DNA of 64,000 nucleotides. Source: Mucor racemosus. Taxonomy: Eukaryota > Mucoromycota > Mucoromycetes > Mucorales > Mucoraceae. Shown one piece after another: positions 35,017 to 47,715 of the stretch. The notes under the pieces are model-generated. The model ran no database searches, was not told the origin of the DNA, and saw nothing but the letters and a program-made list of their open reading frames with translations. The position numbers and the translations under genes are program-made. Location of the stretch: contig JAPEHQ010000006.1 of the NCBI GenBank assembly GCA_027405735.1, positions 2,418,001 to 2,482,000 on the forward strand, given 5' to 3'. The first letter of the stretch is position 1; the number at the start of each line of letters is the position of its first letter.

Positions 35017-36296
35017 ATGTCCTTTGCTAGAAACTTACTTGCCTCTTCAACCTTCTCGGTGTCTCGTCGCTTATTTTCAACTACAGTTGCCCCTCAAGCT
35101 TATTATACCTCCTCATTGCTGTCTGACAAGCACAAACTTATTGATCCCAATGCTAAACTCTATGATTTCAGAAGTGATACCGTCACTGCTCCTACTGATG
35201 AGATGTTTGATCTCATGAAAAATGCTTCTCGTAATGATGATGTATTTCAGGTTAGCTAGTTTATTATATATTTACATGTAAACATTTGTATACTCATATC
35301 AACAAACATTAGGAAGACAAGTCTGTCAATGATCTCCAAGATTATATGGCTGAAGCAACTGGTCATGAGGCTGCTCTCTTTTGCGCAAGTGGTACTATGA
35401 CAAATCAATTGGCTCTTCGTACTCACTTGGTTACTCCTCCCCATTCTGTTGTCTGTGATCATCGTGCTCATGTCTTTTTGTGGGAAGCTGGTGGTATTGC
35501 CGTACATTCTCGTGCCTCTGTATCTCCTGTTATCGGTGCCAACGGTATTCATATCACTGCTGAAGAGATTGAAAACAATCTTTTGGGTGAAGATATCTAT
35601 TCTGCTCCTACCCGTGTGGTTTCTCTTGAAAATACCCTTAACGGTATGATTTTCCCCTATGAAGAAATGGCTAAAATCTCCAACTTGGCTCGCAACCGTG
35701 GTCTTGCTATGCATTTAGATGGTGCCCGTCTCTGGAATGCTTCTGAAGAAACTGGTATTTCTCTCAAGGAGTATGGTAAACTTTTTGATTCCATGTCTCT
35801 CTGTCTATCCAAGGGTGTAGGTGCTCCTATCGGTTCTATGGTTGTTGGCTCTGCTAAATTCATCGACCGTGTTCGTTTTAACCGTAAACTCTTTGGTGGT
35901 GGATGGAGACAAGCTGGTTTTATGGCTGTTGCCGCTCAATATGGTATTGATCGTATTGTTCCTACCATGAAAGAAACTCATAAACTTGCTAAATACTTGG
36001 CAAATGAGTTGGTTGCTATGGGTATCGACCTTCAAATTCCTACTCACACTAGTATGGTCTTTATTGATACCAAGCGTGTTGGTATTCAGGTCGAGCGTGA
36101 TCTTATTCCTGCTTTGGCTGACCGTAATATCAAGATGGGTGGTATGGGTACTAAGGCTCGTCTCGTTTTGCACCATCAAATTGATCGTCAAGGTGTTGAT
36201 ACATTGTTACAAGTCGTACGTGATGCTGTTGCTGCTCGTCAACAACAAGATGAAGATGAGGATTCTTTCCGGCTTACTTCAAGCAGTTCCGCTTAA
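35017..36296 (+). CDS. GLY1: Low-specificity L-threonine aldolase, mitochondrial-type presequence
   Basis: PLP enzyme splitting L-threonine/allo-threonine to glycine and acetaldehyde. Exons 35017-35250 and 35313-36296, 405 aa. Residues 1-22 (MSFARNLLASSTFSVSRRLF) are basic, hydroxylated and lack acidic residues, like a mitochondrial targeting signal, unlike the cytosolic yeast enzyme. The core starts YDFRSDTVTAPTDEMFDLM; further landmarks are ASGTMTNQLAL, ENTLNG, the aspartate of MHLDGARLWNA and the PLP-lysine in SLCLSKGVGAPIGS, followed by FGGGWRQAG. Codon bias is strong. A tail DEDEDSFRLTSSSS is extra. All catalytic parts are intact. The second ATG (MFDLM) is internal, so the first one is used. 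Confidence 0.95.
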
Positions 36297-36717
36297 GTAT
36301 ACCCATAAATTGTAAATTATCCTCTCTCGCATATCATCATGTACATAAAATTTGCTCTATTAAATTGCATCTTATTATTAATCTAATAAACATCCGTTTT
36401 ATTCATCACATTAATTTTTAAATTTGTTTCATTGGCTTAAATGCAAATTGTCTCACATTCATATATGCAATATTAGTAATCTTTTTGATTATTTAAGATG
36501 AAAACGGGGAAAATAAATTGCCCAATAAGCTGATCAACTTCTGGTCTACATATAAAACTTAGATATCGATTTTATGCTTATTTCACGGCTGTATTTGATT
36601 ATTTAATATAAGCAGCACTAAAAGCTTGCAAGTTATAAAATAGAGAGGGTTATATTTAACTAATGTACATGACTAAGGTGAAGGCTTTGTAAATTATGAT
36701 ACTAATTTAAATCAATG
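36297..36717. other. 3' flank of GLY1
   Basis: About 420 bp of AT-rich sequence with polyadenylation-like AATAAA at about 36385 and no gene. Confidence 0.4.
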
Positions 36718-37610
36718 TCATACTTAATCACAGATTGCTTTCATGCAAGTCTCTTGGGGACTTATTGAATAAATGCTTTAAATTTTCTAGGCGTATTTGG
36801 TATCTAGATATTTGCACTTATGCTTCTGTACATAACACCATCGTATTTGTGGAGTTTTTCAAAGTATATACAGTATTAAGTCCGGTTATAATAGATGGAG
36901 ATTTAGTGTAGAATAACTAGAATTAAATAAGACATAGTATTACCATAACATCGCATACAAAACATTTGATCGGTATCAGTATCTTTCATAATTTTTGTCA
37001 TATTCCTATACAACTTCTTGATATCATTTGAATTCTTACGAGATGATGTCCTGTCGTTGATACCTCCTGAGAATTCTATAAGCGCCGGAGCAACGGATTT
37101 GCTTCTAATCTTAAAGAGGATGCCATCAAATTTGCTTCGATCTGTTAAATACAACTCTCTTTCGAGCCACCCAAGCTCTATGATATCATTATTTGGGAGG
37201 AACAATTGATTAACAAGATAAATGATTAGATAAGTTGCTGATGTCCTCTCGAGCATGGTTTTGTTTATTGGATTTTGTGGAGAGTTCATCAAATCCAAAC
37301 TACAGATGTGTGGATTAACGATATGTAAATATAAATATGTCAACTAAAGGCTCCTTTTTGTCCTACTTACAAGTATTTGGTTGTCGCTTCGATGAAGCCA
37401 GCATTATGGTGGGCGATAAGATCAAAGTCGCTTCGAAATCTATTGCCATAAAATGCTTGGCGTAGTATCTGCAATGGCAAGGATGCTTCATTGAGTGTAT
37501 TGCTAAGCTCAGTAGCATAAGTAGACAATATCACCGGCTCAAGATTAGTTTCTTCAAAAATACAAAATGAGAGTAAATGGATTTAAATTCCGCAGACTTG
37601 TTTTCATTTT
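36718..37610 (-). pseudogene. Broken member of a repeated Mucoromycota protein family
   Basis: Minus strand. A first exon-like piece about 37610-37372 reads EASLPLQILRQAFYGNRFRS DFDLIAHHNAGFIEATTKY and ends at a GTAAGT donor. The second, about 37301-36943, reads LDLMNSPQNPINKTMLERTS, YLIIYLVNQLFLP, then the strongest block FDGILFKIRSKSVAPALIEF-SGGIND and DQMFCMRCYG. Further down, TVYFEKLHKYDGVMYRSISA and PRKFKAFIQ are recognisable but interrupted by at least two stops and a frame change. I recall this DGILF...EFSGG / YFEKL pattern as a widespread family of uncharacterised Mucorales proteins; function unknown. The first part alone may still be expressed as a truncated protein. Confidence 0.6.
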
Positions 37611-39190
37611 GAAAATGGAGGTTGGCGACAGTTTGTAAAATTAACAATAGGCAAAAGTACATCCGTGGTATTTTGATATGTTCACAATTCAGAAACAGAT
37701 GTAAAAAATGCTTGACTCTAGCGTAATATGATGTTTTCAGTAAGGAAAGCGCAGTTCCCCTGATTTGGAAGTATTGATCTCACATTGATTGGATACAATT
37801 TTTGCAACATTACGATAAAAATAGCGAGCTTTGCGCATGAATCATATCATATTTATGAAGCCTAAATATGCCGAACAAATTAAAATACGGAAAAACATCT
37901 TAAAATAGTATTAAATTCACATTTTAAATGATTTTGTCCAACTTGAAGTAGGACAAGATGTTTATATTAAAGCCGCTTTAAAACTTTGTATAAACTGTAA
38001 AACGTAAATGATCTGGCTAAAGACAAGTAAAAAGTATTCTCGGCAATTATCAAATGCAAGATTATAAATCAGACTTTTGCATATCAAGCATACAAGTATT
38101 AATTTAGTCCCAAAATCTATTGTATAAACGGCTCGGTTGCTCTACATTTTACTATGTTTACAGGGCCAGAAACATGCTGAATCATAGTCTATATTCACGA
38201 ATTACATCATAGATCATTTCTGGCCATTTTGCAGTTACTTTTTTTTTTCGATGAAAAATCGGCCATTTCCTCTAAAATTCCCTTACAGTAGCAGGGGACA
38301 AACCAATGAAAATCACTTTTAGAATTTTTTGCCCCTAAAATCGAACATTTTTACTATAATATGTTATAATAAAAAATAATTGCACAAAATGGCCTGTTTT
38401 TTTTATATTTTTTATTTACATATTTGTATAATATAAAATTGATCTTTTTATAGTTATTGGTTTTGAAGTTTTTCTATGATTTCTCACTGTAAACACAAGC
38501 AGCCAAAACAAAACTTTGTAGCTCAATTGAGCGCTAAAAGACCTATCGATAAATATGACAGATTTTTTAATCCGACCATTTTTGGTGGAGATATCGTCTA
38601 AAACGTCAAATTGTGTTCAAATCGGTTCGAAAAAAAGTTGGTTTGGCCACTTTTAATTCAAACTCCGGAATTGATTTTCAAGAGTAGGACCTTGATTGTG
38701 GAAGGGTGTTTATGTATGATAAGCTGTACAAATGGCTGAAGCGAGACCTATTTCGTATAAAGGACATACAAGGGCAACTATTTGTTTCAAAAAAATAGTT
38801 GATAATTTTTGAAATAAGCTTCGTTATTTGGGTTATATCCGATTTGTCTGCAAAAAGATATGAATATTGTGAGGTTTAAACAATTTTCATATCGTAAATC
38901 ACTGCTTGACAAGGACAAATCCTCTCCATAAAAGACACCTAATATGTATCTATTTTCCGTTTATGTGATTTTAATGAGATTCACCTTCAAACATCCGTCA
39001 TTGCTTTATTACCACCAATGACATTGAGTCATACACCCGGTGTTGCAATAATATCAGCAACCAACAGCAGGCTATACGGCATTCTAAACGGCTAGTTGCA
39101 TTCAGATACAAATATAGAATCATGAAACCATATTATAATTGTCCCTTTTTCTTTCTCCTTAATTTTTGATTAAAGCAAAAAGCAAAAAAT
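37611..39190. other. Intergenic with a distant family A relative
   Basis: No gene. At 38560-38680 the text tttttggtggagatatcgtc and caaactccggaatt resembles the end region of family A (tttttcgtggagatatcctc, cgtccggaatt) at about 80% over short blocks, suggesting an old copy. A-rich leader (aaagcaaaaagcaaaaaat) precedes the RTG2 start. Confidence 0.4.
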
Positions 39191-41115
39191 ATGACACAGC
39201 AAATGCCTATTGAAGCACCTTTTGGTGTTGTTGATATGGGCTCTAATGGTATTCGTTTCGGTATTGTAAGTGCTCTTGCTCGTCATTTACCTGTCGCATA
39301 TGAAGAGCGAGCTCCTATTGCTTTATTAGACGCTCAAGGCGATGACCGCATCATTCCTTCTGACACAATCGATGAAGTAATCACCAGTTTCTTACGTTTT
39401 AAAAAGTTATGTCAAGATGCTAATGTTGAAATGAAAAATGTTCGCGTTATTGCAACTGAAGCAACTCGTATTGCAGCTAATTCAAAGGAATTTCTTGACA
39501 AGATTTATCAAGCTACAGGATGGACAGTATCTTTATTATCCAAGCAACAAGAAGCATTGATTTCAGCATCTGGGATTGTTGGTAAAGTAATATTTGTTTT
39601 TTCCTCTTTTATACTTTTTGATAATAAATTTCAATCTTAGGTTCTTTCAATCATGTAAATGGATTAACTATGGATCTTGGGGGTGGATCAGTTGAGGTGA
39701 GTTATGTTATGACTACATCTATTCCCGAAGAGGATTTTAAGAATGACACAACGACAAGTGATAATATCCGCGTTTCGCCACACCCTGTTTCAATGCCTTA
39801 CGGTGCCGCGGCTTTGAAGAGAAGATTAGCTAAATGCGATTCAGACGAGGATATGGATATTTTATATGAGGAGATAGTAACTGAGCTAAAAAAGGCTCAC
39901 GATCAGGCTCAACTTCCTAGTTCACTTACGCATAAAGATGGATACAAAGTGTATATGAGCGGCGGTGGATTCAGAGCTTTAGGTTATTTGTCTATGGCTG
40001 TCAATGCTCAGGAGAGAATATTCCCAAAAAGAAGCACAAATCGTAAACACATGTATCCCATTCCCATCATTAACGGCTATTCTGTCACAGGAAAAGAATT
40101 GAAAGAATTATCAAAGCATTATCGTTACAAGAAACCACACGAATTGATGAAAAAACTCAAAGTATTCCGTATATCTAAAAGACGTGCAGGTATGATTCCA
40201 GCATCTTGCTTTTTGGTCAGTGCAATTTTAGAAGTGTTCAAAGTGAGACGAATTTATTTTAGTGAAGGTGGTGTAAGACAAGGCTATACCTATAATTTAT
40301 TGTCTCCAGAAGAGAAACAAAAAGATCCACTTTTGGAAGGCGTTAAAGCATATACTGCACAATCCGAGTTTACATTATCAACTAAAGAGTTTGATGCTAT
40401 TTATGCCATCTTGGCCAATACATTACCCGAGCTATATCTCGATCCACATCATCCTTTGCAACTCCATCGTTTATTACCCGCTGCTATCCATTTGTCGAAC
40501 CTCACCTCGCATTATCCCAAAGAAACTCGAGCATTTGTAGCCTTCCATATGCCTTTAGCTGGTGGTCCTTTAGCCAATGTTCCAGGTCTCAGCCATCGTG
40601 AGCGTGCTATTCTGGCTATTTTACTCGCCTTCAGACAAGGTGGTGCTGTTCCTGATCCCATTTTCTATGCTGTACAGGCCTTTGTTGGACGCAGAGGAGT
40701 TACAGTTTGCAAATACGTTGGAAGATTATTGGAATTAGTGTTTGCTGTGTCTCCTTTACATCCTGGTATTGGGCTTATCGAAAGTGGTTTATCATTTACC
40801 ACGATTATTCATGCCAAGTCTCGTGAAAGTGAAAGTGAAAGTGATGATTCCTCAACCAATAGCAGTGATAATTCTGATTCAGAATTTGGAGACAGTGATG
40901 ATGAGATTGAGAATGAGGATACTAGTGATTACCCTTCAATGCATTTACGTATCACTTTACCGAAAAAATACTCTCCATTAGTGGATTCACCAGCTGTCAT
41001 GTCCGTCATTGATAGTTTGGATAAAAAAGTAAATTCCAAGAAATTCGATATGGATGAAGAAAGACGACCCCTCAAATGCCCTAATCTCTTTTCTGTCGAA
41101 GTTGTTCGTCAATAA
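39191..41115 (+). CDS. RTG2: Ppx/GppA-family retrograde regulator (RTG2-like)
   Basis: Fungal Rtg2-type member of the Ppx/GppA phosphatase (ASKHA fold) family; in yeast Rtg2 signals mitochondrial dysfunction to the nucleus. Exons 39191-39581 and 39641-41115, total 621 aa. N-terminal phosphate-1 loop is GVVDMGSNGIRFGI; the conserved VIATEATRIAANSKEF and the phosphate-2 loop TMDLGGGSVEVS (split just before by the intron) are intact, then MSGGGFRALGYLS, RRAGMIPASCFLV and IYFSEGGVRQGY. The C-terminal helical half (LLPAAIHLSNLTSHYPKETR) matches Rtg2 rather than bacterial GppA. A Ser/Asp/Glu-rich insert (ESESESDDSSTNSSDNSDSE) lies near residue 520-550. Whether it is enzymatic or a sensor is not decidable from sequence. 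Confidence 0.9.
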
Positions 41116-44013
41116 CCCCTTAATGTACAATTTACTCGTTAATAAACATATATTATTTTATAGATACATTTATTTTGACTCTAAAAATTCAATTAAGATG
41201 GCAGAATCAAACAGGAGTAGATCCGGAAGTTACGAATTGGGCGTTTATGATTTACACCAGAAATATTACATCTTGAATTCCTTATACTGTATATCAGTAA
41301 AAAATATTGCTATATATATATATTTAAAAAAAAGATATTATTGTATATATATACACATCTTCTCAGATATGTCTGTATAAACCATAGGATATCAATATGC
41401 CTACTGATACAGAATATGATCCCAATATGCTGCCACACCATTCCAAACTGCAAAATCAACAGCATCAATTGGATTCAAATACCGAAAAAGTTACTCTCTA
41501 CATTGGTGGTTTTTTTTTTTTTTTTTTTTTTGAAAAATCAGTTCTGCAACTTTTCTGATCGAACCACAACCAAAATTTGAGGTAACTATAGATTCTGATA
41601 GAAATAGCTTGTGCGATAACAATAGTATTATTTGTATATTTCTATCTAATTCGAGTACAGAGACATTACCTTTTAAAATAAAAAATCTCGAAAGTTATAG
41701 GAAATCATAAATAACTATAAGTTTTACTAGATAAACACTATATGCAAGCATAATTAAAATTGCTGGCAAGTATTTATTACAGATAGTTTATTAGAGCTGC
41801 CAAAAGCCAGGCCGCTTTATCATCAAGCAAGTTTCGAAAAACACACTAAAAACGTCTTAAATGGCAATATTTCTCCAAATTAGTTGGTAACCTAAATTGC
41901 AATGTTATTAACAAAAAAAGTGAAAACTTGTATTTATAATTTGCTTTTTATTTCTCAAAAAAATATTAATTTTTGAGAGAGTAATACATTTGAGAAATTA
42001 TCCTACATTTTTTGACCTTACCCTCCCTTAGCGATAAAACCAGTTTCGAATGATTTACAGAAAATTTTTGCAGAAAACTTAGCCTGAAAGCAATCTATAA
42101 ACTATGTTCAAAACACCATAGCATATTAATAGACGGATCTTGCATAAATTTGAATAAATTGTTTTGTAATCAATATTTGGACTTTTACAGCTAAAAACAA
42201 TTAAAATACCGCCTTTGGTGAGGGAATCAAAGGTTTTCATATTTAAAAAGTGTACAAAAATTACTTTCATTTATTAAATACAAAATAAAAAATGTAGCAG
42301 TATAGCCGAGATGTGCTAAAAATTTTCTGAAAGATTAATCATTTTAAGCATAAAAATCAAGTTGGAATAAACTCTTTAAAAAAACATACAATGGAGTTAT
42401 GCGACAAAGGAAAACATATCCTCTTTAGACAACATTGGCTCAGAGTTGATAATCTGTCGTTTTTTGCTATTAAGATATGTTCTAACTTTTTTTTAATAAC
42501 ATTATCCCAAGATGGTGGACATCTAAAGATCCTTTCAAAAAACCTGTTTAGTAGCTGTCTATACATATATGCATTAAAAAACGGTTTGGGTCTCATCTTA
42601 TTCTATGACCCAGTTCCCTCAATAATATTTGTTATATCCACACACATGATGCACATAAAATTCAACTAAATTTGTACAACAACGATGGTAATCATAGGAT
42701 TTATTATTATACAACAACGATGATTATGTTTGATTTTAGATCAGTTTTAATGACGTTCTATTTAAATCATAGAAATATTTTCATGAGATAAAGATGAGCA
42801 GTTGACTGAAACATAAATAGTTGTTTAGTTTAGTAATAATGATCGGCAAACTGCAGCAAATCTTTTAGATTTTTTTAAAGCATTTGACCTTGAAAGCAAG
42901 CGTGCTTCAACCTTAAAGTTGCACGAATAAATCATCTCACATAAGAGCTTTTTGACCTACTAATATATAAAACATAGCACGATAATGAACAAATCACATC
43001 AATTAAAAATTGCATTAGTTAAATATATCAAATGAATACATATCTCCTTTTTGTATTGATGCGAATTGATGCTTGTTGTACATCAGTATCCATTAGTGAT
43101 ACGTTGAGCAACTTTTTTTTTTTTTTTGCTGTGTAATATATATATATCCAAGAAAGGGATGTTGAAGCATAAAAATAGTATCTTTACAAATAGGAAAATG
43201 ATGAGAAAATGAGGTTTCATAATTTTTGCATCTAGATGTGATTTTTACATTTGGAATTCATTTAGTATTTTTAAACGTATTTTGCTATTATAAATTGACT
43301 TGATATAAAACTATTAATATCATCCAACAATGCTTCATTTTGATCAAAAGGACGGAGCAACAACCTTTTCAAGCTATAATTTTCTGTATTTCAAGAATGG
43401 TCGTACAATGACAGTTTCACGACATTTAAAAGTTATTGTGATACCAAAGGGTAAAGATATTAATAACATTTCTTGAAATAAAAATATATACGACCACTCG
43501 CGTGAGTTTTCTTGAATTGGTCTGAAGCTTCATCCCTGAAGTATTTGGTTTATTAAAAAATGAACGATATCAAGATGAAACATTTGACATATATAAAGTA
43601 TAAATATTGTTTATAGTTACATATGTTTTACATTGATTATGACTAAAATATATACAATGCCAAAGTTTGTTTAAATATAAAGCACCCAGGTTCATATCTT
43701 TTTATGAATTACTAGATAAAGTTAGTTCAAAACAACAAACAATGAACCCGGTTCCCACTCTTGATTTTTCCGTAGTTGAAAATCAATGATGACCTGATCA
43801 ACATGGTATGAAACCCGTGTTTTACAATATCGAAACATCTATTATCTATATGCCCTGAACTCCGTTTTGAGTTAATCATGATTTTGCCCCACTTTTTTTT
43901 TATGGTTTCAATTGATAGTATACATTTGATTTTTTATTTGGTTTATGCGTTTATAAAAGTGTATTATTAAAAGTGTGTGGGCGTATATAAATATATGTCG
44001 AAATAAATTAAAT
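41116..44013. other. 2.9-kb gene-poor region with one possible gene relic
   Basis: Poly-T run at 41511-41531. No intact gene. At 43329-43456 the open piece MLHFDQKDGATTFSSYNFLY, FKNGRTMTVSRHLKVIVIPK is followed at about 43528-43600 by FIPEVFGLLKNERYQDETFD, IYK; together they look like two exons of a lost gene, unidentified. Confidence 0.4.
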
Positions 44014-45581
44014 TTAGAAGGTGTAAGCTGCAGCAATGGCAATCATGCCAAGCGTTGCCGTAATTGAGTTGGAAATGACGGTACTACGAGATCCAGCGCT
44101 AGCTGCGGCAGCAACACCAGCAGCAGCAGAAGATCCACTGCTAGCAGAAGAAGCAGGTGCTGAAGCTTGTGCTGATTCTGTAGTGGTAGATGTAGCGACA
44201 GCAGCGGAAACAGCAGCAGAAGATGATGCAACAGCAGGTGTGCTTCCATCAGAGACAGGATAGACAAAGCTAGTTTCCCAATAAGGTTGAGAGATATTGA
44301 AACATTGGTTCCAAGGGACAACATTGAAAGCTTGTTGTACTTGAGGAAGCCATTTCTCGGCCATAGAAACAGTAGAGTTATTCAATTCATGTTGAAGTAC
44401 AATATGACCTGTCTTGTTATCAGTACCATTTTTTCTTGCAGAAATCCAATCTTCAAAGTAGCCGTCAACGGTTTCGGGCGATAAGTTTCCTCCGCCATCA
44501 CCAGGCATGTTCCAATCGTCAGTATCCTCATCCCAGAGAACAGTGGTAAGACCCATTTGCCATGCAATTGCACGCACACGATCATCAACATCACCATAAG
44601 GAGGTCTCCAACATTTGGAAGTTATGCCAGTAACCTCCTTGATGGCTCTCAATGTCCAATATAATTCAGCAACGACAGCTTCATTGGATTGAGAGGTCAT
44701 GGCAGGATGAGACCATGTATGGACACAAATGGTATGGCCATCAGCTAAAGCTCTTTGAGCAGCAGCAGGAGCAGCAATGACATTGGAACCAATATCTATA
44801 TATATATATATATATTAGTAAATCAGATCAATTAAACAAACACTTTTTTTTTATAAATACTTACAAAACAAACCAGCCTTTTGGTTTTGCTTTGCCAAGA
44901 AATCATAAAGATGAGGTTCAGCCCAAGTACCAGCATCAGCAGTAAGTGGTCCATCATCATAAGTCTATAATTTGTACATTTAGTTAATAATTTAAATCAA
45001 TGTAATGTTTAATAGATATTTACCAATCCCCAATCTCCAACCTCAGGGCATGCAGCAACATCAGCAGGAATAGAAGCATTCTTTGATTTGACACAACCAG
45101 AAGCAGACCACCAACAATCAGGATCTTTGTCAGAATCGTATCCAGTCATAGTAAGATCACCATTAGAATCAGCTTTACGAACAGCACTTGAAGGAACCTA
45201 TTGAAAAAAAAAATTAGCAATCATTACGATTACATGAAGAATATAAGTTACCTTTGTCCAATCAAGAGCTTTAACCACAGCTTGAACTTCTGCAGAAGTA
45301 GTACTGGGACTCTTCCAACCTTCTGGATAGCCTGTAGTAGTGAAATTGACAGTAGCTAAAGCACCAGTAGGAACTGTAGCATTTGTGCCTGAAGGATATT
45401 CCTTGACATTACCAGCAATAGGCACAATGTCTGAAAGCCATGCGGGTGAAACTTGAGCAGGAACACTACTAGATGTAGATGTAGTAGTAGTTGCTGTTGT
45501 GGTATTTTGAGCATTTGAAGCAATTGCTGCAACAGCCATCAACAATGCGACAGTAGATTGAATAGATAAATGATTAACCAT
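44014..45581 (-). CDS. GPI-type chitin deacetylase, four exons
   Basis: Carbohydrate esterase family 4; removes acetyl groups from chitin to make the chitosan typical of Mucorales walls. Exons 45581-45252, 45197-45024, 44964-44865 and 44795-44014, total 461 aa. A signal peptide (residues 1-24, STVALLMAVAAIASNAQ) leads; the upstream in-frame ATG at 45629 would bury it, so 45581 is chosen. CE4 motifs: LTYDDGP (motif 1, two metal/catalytic Asp), VHTWSHP (motif 2, metal His), RPPYGDVDDR (3), WDEDTDDWNMPGD (4) and IVLQHE (5); all catalytic residues present. The tail is Ala/Ser-rich and ends hydrophobic (ATLGMIAIAAAYTF), as for a GPI anchor. Introns fall at TKV/PSS, DWGL/TYDDGP and LFY/IGSN. Closely related to the intronless gene at 53394. 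Confidence 0.93.
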
Positions 45582-46348
45582 TTTTATTTGAATGAATAAT
45601 TGAAAAAAAAAAGAAAGGGAAACTCCCACCTCTTTTATAATACAATATTTGGTAAGACTTGTTAGTTACACAGCTCAGTATGCAGTAGACAATCATAACA
45701 CATCGTGTAACAGGATTTAATATCTTTTTTTAGAAGTAAAATCAACAATAAATAAACTATCGAAAATGGAGAAATGGCTTGTTTTTGGTTAAAAAAATAT
45801 ACAATTATAGAATTGTGTTCAGCCACATAGAAAGAGCTCAGTTGTGTTATATTTGATGTATTCAGCCTACTTGTACAGAAATTATAAACGCTGGAAAATA
45901 AAATACCCTTCTTCTTTTCAGGAGTACTACCACCGTAGCCTACTATATGATATACAACTAAAATGAAGATCAGATTCAAAACTAAGCTTATGTGTGGGAA
46001 AACAAATGTCTATTAATAAGAGGCACTTTTTTTTTCTATACGTAATTCTACACTTTGAATAAGCCCTAACTCTGTTTCTATTTTCGTTGAACGCTTTTAG
46101 TTGCTTTTTTGTATTGAAGATCGCCTAGATTTTAGTATCACTCGTAAGATTCTCAGCTCGTGAGGTAATTTCTTTCAAATAACGCATGATTTTGACACAT
46201 GCAATTTGTAATTAAAAACAGATTAAATGACATATTTTATTCGTTAAGTGATGGTATACAAATATTAGTATTATATGGATACTATTATGATAACAATGGG
46301 ATAGAAAAGGGGGGAAAGAAGGGAGCAAGATGCCGAAAAACAATCATT
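45582..46348. other. Upstream region of the chitin deacetylase
   Basis: 767 bp. Contains a TATA-like tttTATAAtac region near 45636 about 55 bp ahead of the start, otherwise no gene. Confidence 0.4.
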
Positions 46349-47715
46349 TTAAACACGCGATAAGATGGATTTATATACATCAGATGAATTAACATCTTGT
46401 GGTTGTTGTTTTTGACTTTTGTTAGCATTTTGGCTAGCAATCATAGTAACAGCATTTGATCTTCTTGGGCAATATCTGTATTCTGGGAAAGCTGCTTTAT
46501 GAGCTTGTTTATCTTGTTCGGCTAAATCATGCCATGGTTTCTTTTCATTTTCAGATAATCGAGCCCAACGACGAGAAGCATGTCTAATTAGAAAATGTCA
46601 GAATATATACCAATATATCAAAAAAAAATCTAGCCAAAACTTACTTGGAAATTTCTTCTGCTCGAAGTGTAGGATCCTGAGATTTTAGTGCTTGACCATA
46701 ATGGCAGCGAAACTATTACGTGCTATAATTAGAAAAAAAGACATCAAGAATAAATGTAGAACACTTACGTGAATCCAAGCATTACGGGGGCGTTTAATAT
46801 GAGCGTTCTTTGTAAGAAACATTCTTTGATCAGCACCCATTGGACATGTTCGTTTAGTACCATGGACTATGAATGATACACGAGCAAAAGATGGTTCACT
46901 AGCATTGGAGCTTTGATTAGAAGAAGAAGAAGAAGAAGAAGAAGAAGAAGAAGAAGAAGCGGCAACATTTGCAATAGCAATATTAGCAGCATCCATTGCG
47001 TTGTTATCATATTCATTTAATCGCTGTCTTTTTCTTGAATTATCATCATCAGATGATAAACTGAGAGAGTTTAAAAATATATTTTCCACAATGGAACCAG
47101 CATGATTTTGAGCAGAAGCAGCAGTAGCGGCAGCAGAGGCAGCCACCATAGTAGGGGATAAAGATAAACCAGATGCATCTACCATGACATTATTGCTATC
47201 TTTTGACCAATTGGAAGAAGAAAAATTAGGGAGTTTAGAGAATTCTGGTGTTGTTGTTGTATTGGGCTTTGGTTGAATAGGTTGTAATAAGGAGGCATGA
47301 CGACAGGGTATTTGAGATGTTGTAATATTGTTGTATGCCTTTTTATGATAGTTATTTACATTTAAAAGAGGAGAAGGAGGGTTTGAGGCATCGGAAGAAA
47401 TAGAAGATGCTGAAGAAGGTACAAGAGATGGGATTTCTTTTAAATTATTATTAAATGAAGAAAAAAATGTAGGCACAAATGTACCATCACAACGGTAATT
47501 TTCTGTAATCGGAAGAGGTTCGAGGAAATCAGGAGGATGATTCAAGGTAGTTGACTTGTTGACTGTATAAAATATTAGTATCATCATGACTAATGCAAGA
47601 TTTCAAGCTTACAAGGACATGTTATTTTGTTAATAGGTGCAAGTTCAATTTCTGTTGGCTCTGGTGAATTCATGTTGGATGAGAATTGATGAGATAATAT
47701 TTTATGCAGATTCAT
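46349..47715 (-). CDS. HMG-box (MATA_HMG type) transcription factor
   Basis: Four exons: 47715-47613, 47562-46769, 46712-46645 and 46583-46349, closing at 399 aa. The N-terminal 280 residues are low complexity, with a 13-Ser run (from the GAA/AGA-rich repeat near 46919-46960), Ala-rich patches and Ser/Pro. The HMG box spans exons 2-4: IKRPRNAWIHFRCHYGQALK, SQDPTLRAEEISKHASRRWA and LSENEKKPWHDLAEQDKQAH, ending AAFPEYRYCPRRS. RPRNAW-H-R, EIS--LG/A-RW and YRY-PR are the sequence-specific MATA_HMG/Ste11 type. Mucorales sex genes are also HMG proteins, but the usual neighbours (triose-phosphate transporter and RNA helicase) are absent here, so this is probably not the sex locus. It stands between the two chitin deacetylase genes. 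Confidence 0.88.

Noticed and set aside
35256..36191. Long antisense frames opposite GLY1
   Set aside because: Codon-bias shadows of a conserved enzyme; no independent motif.
46349..47715. HMG-box gene as the sex locus (sexM/sexP)
   Set aside because: The HMG type fits, but the expected flanking genes (triose-phosphate transporter, RNA helicase) are absent; neighbours are chitin deacetylases. Kept as a general HMG regulator.
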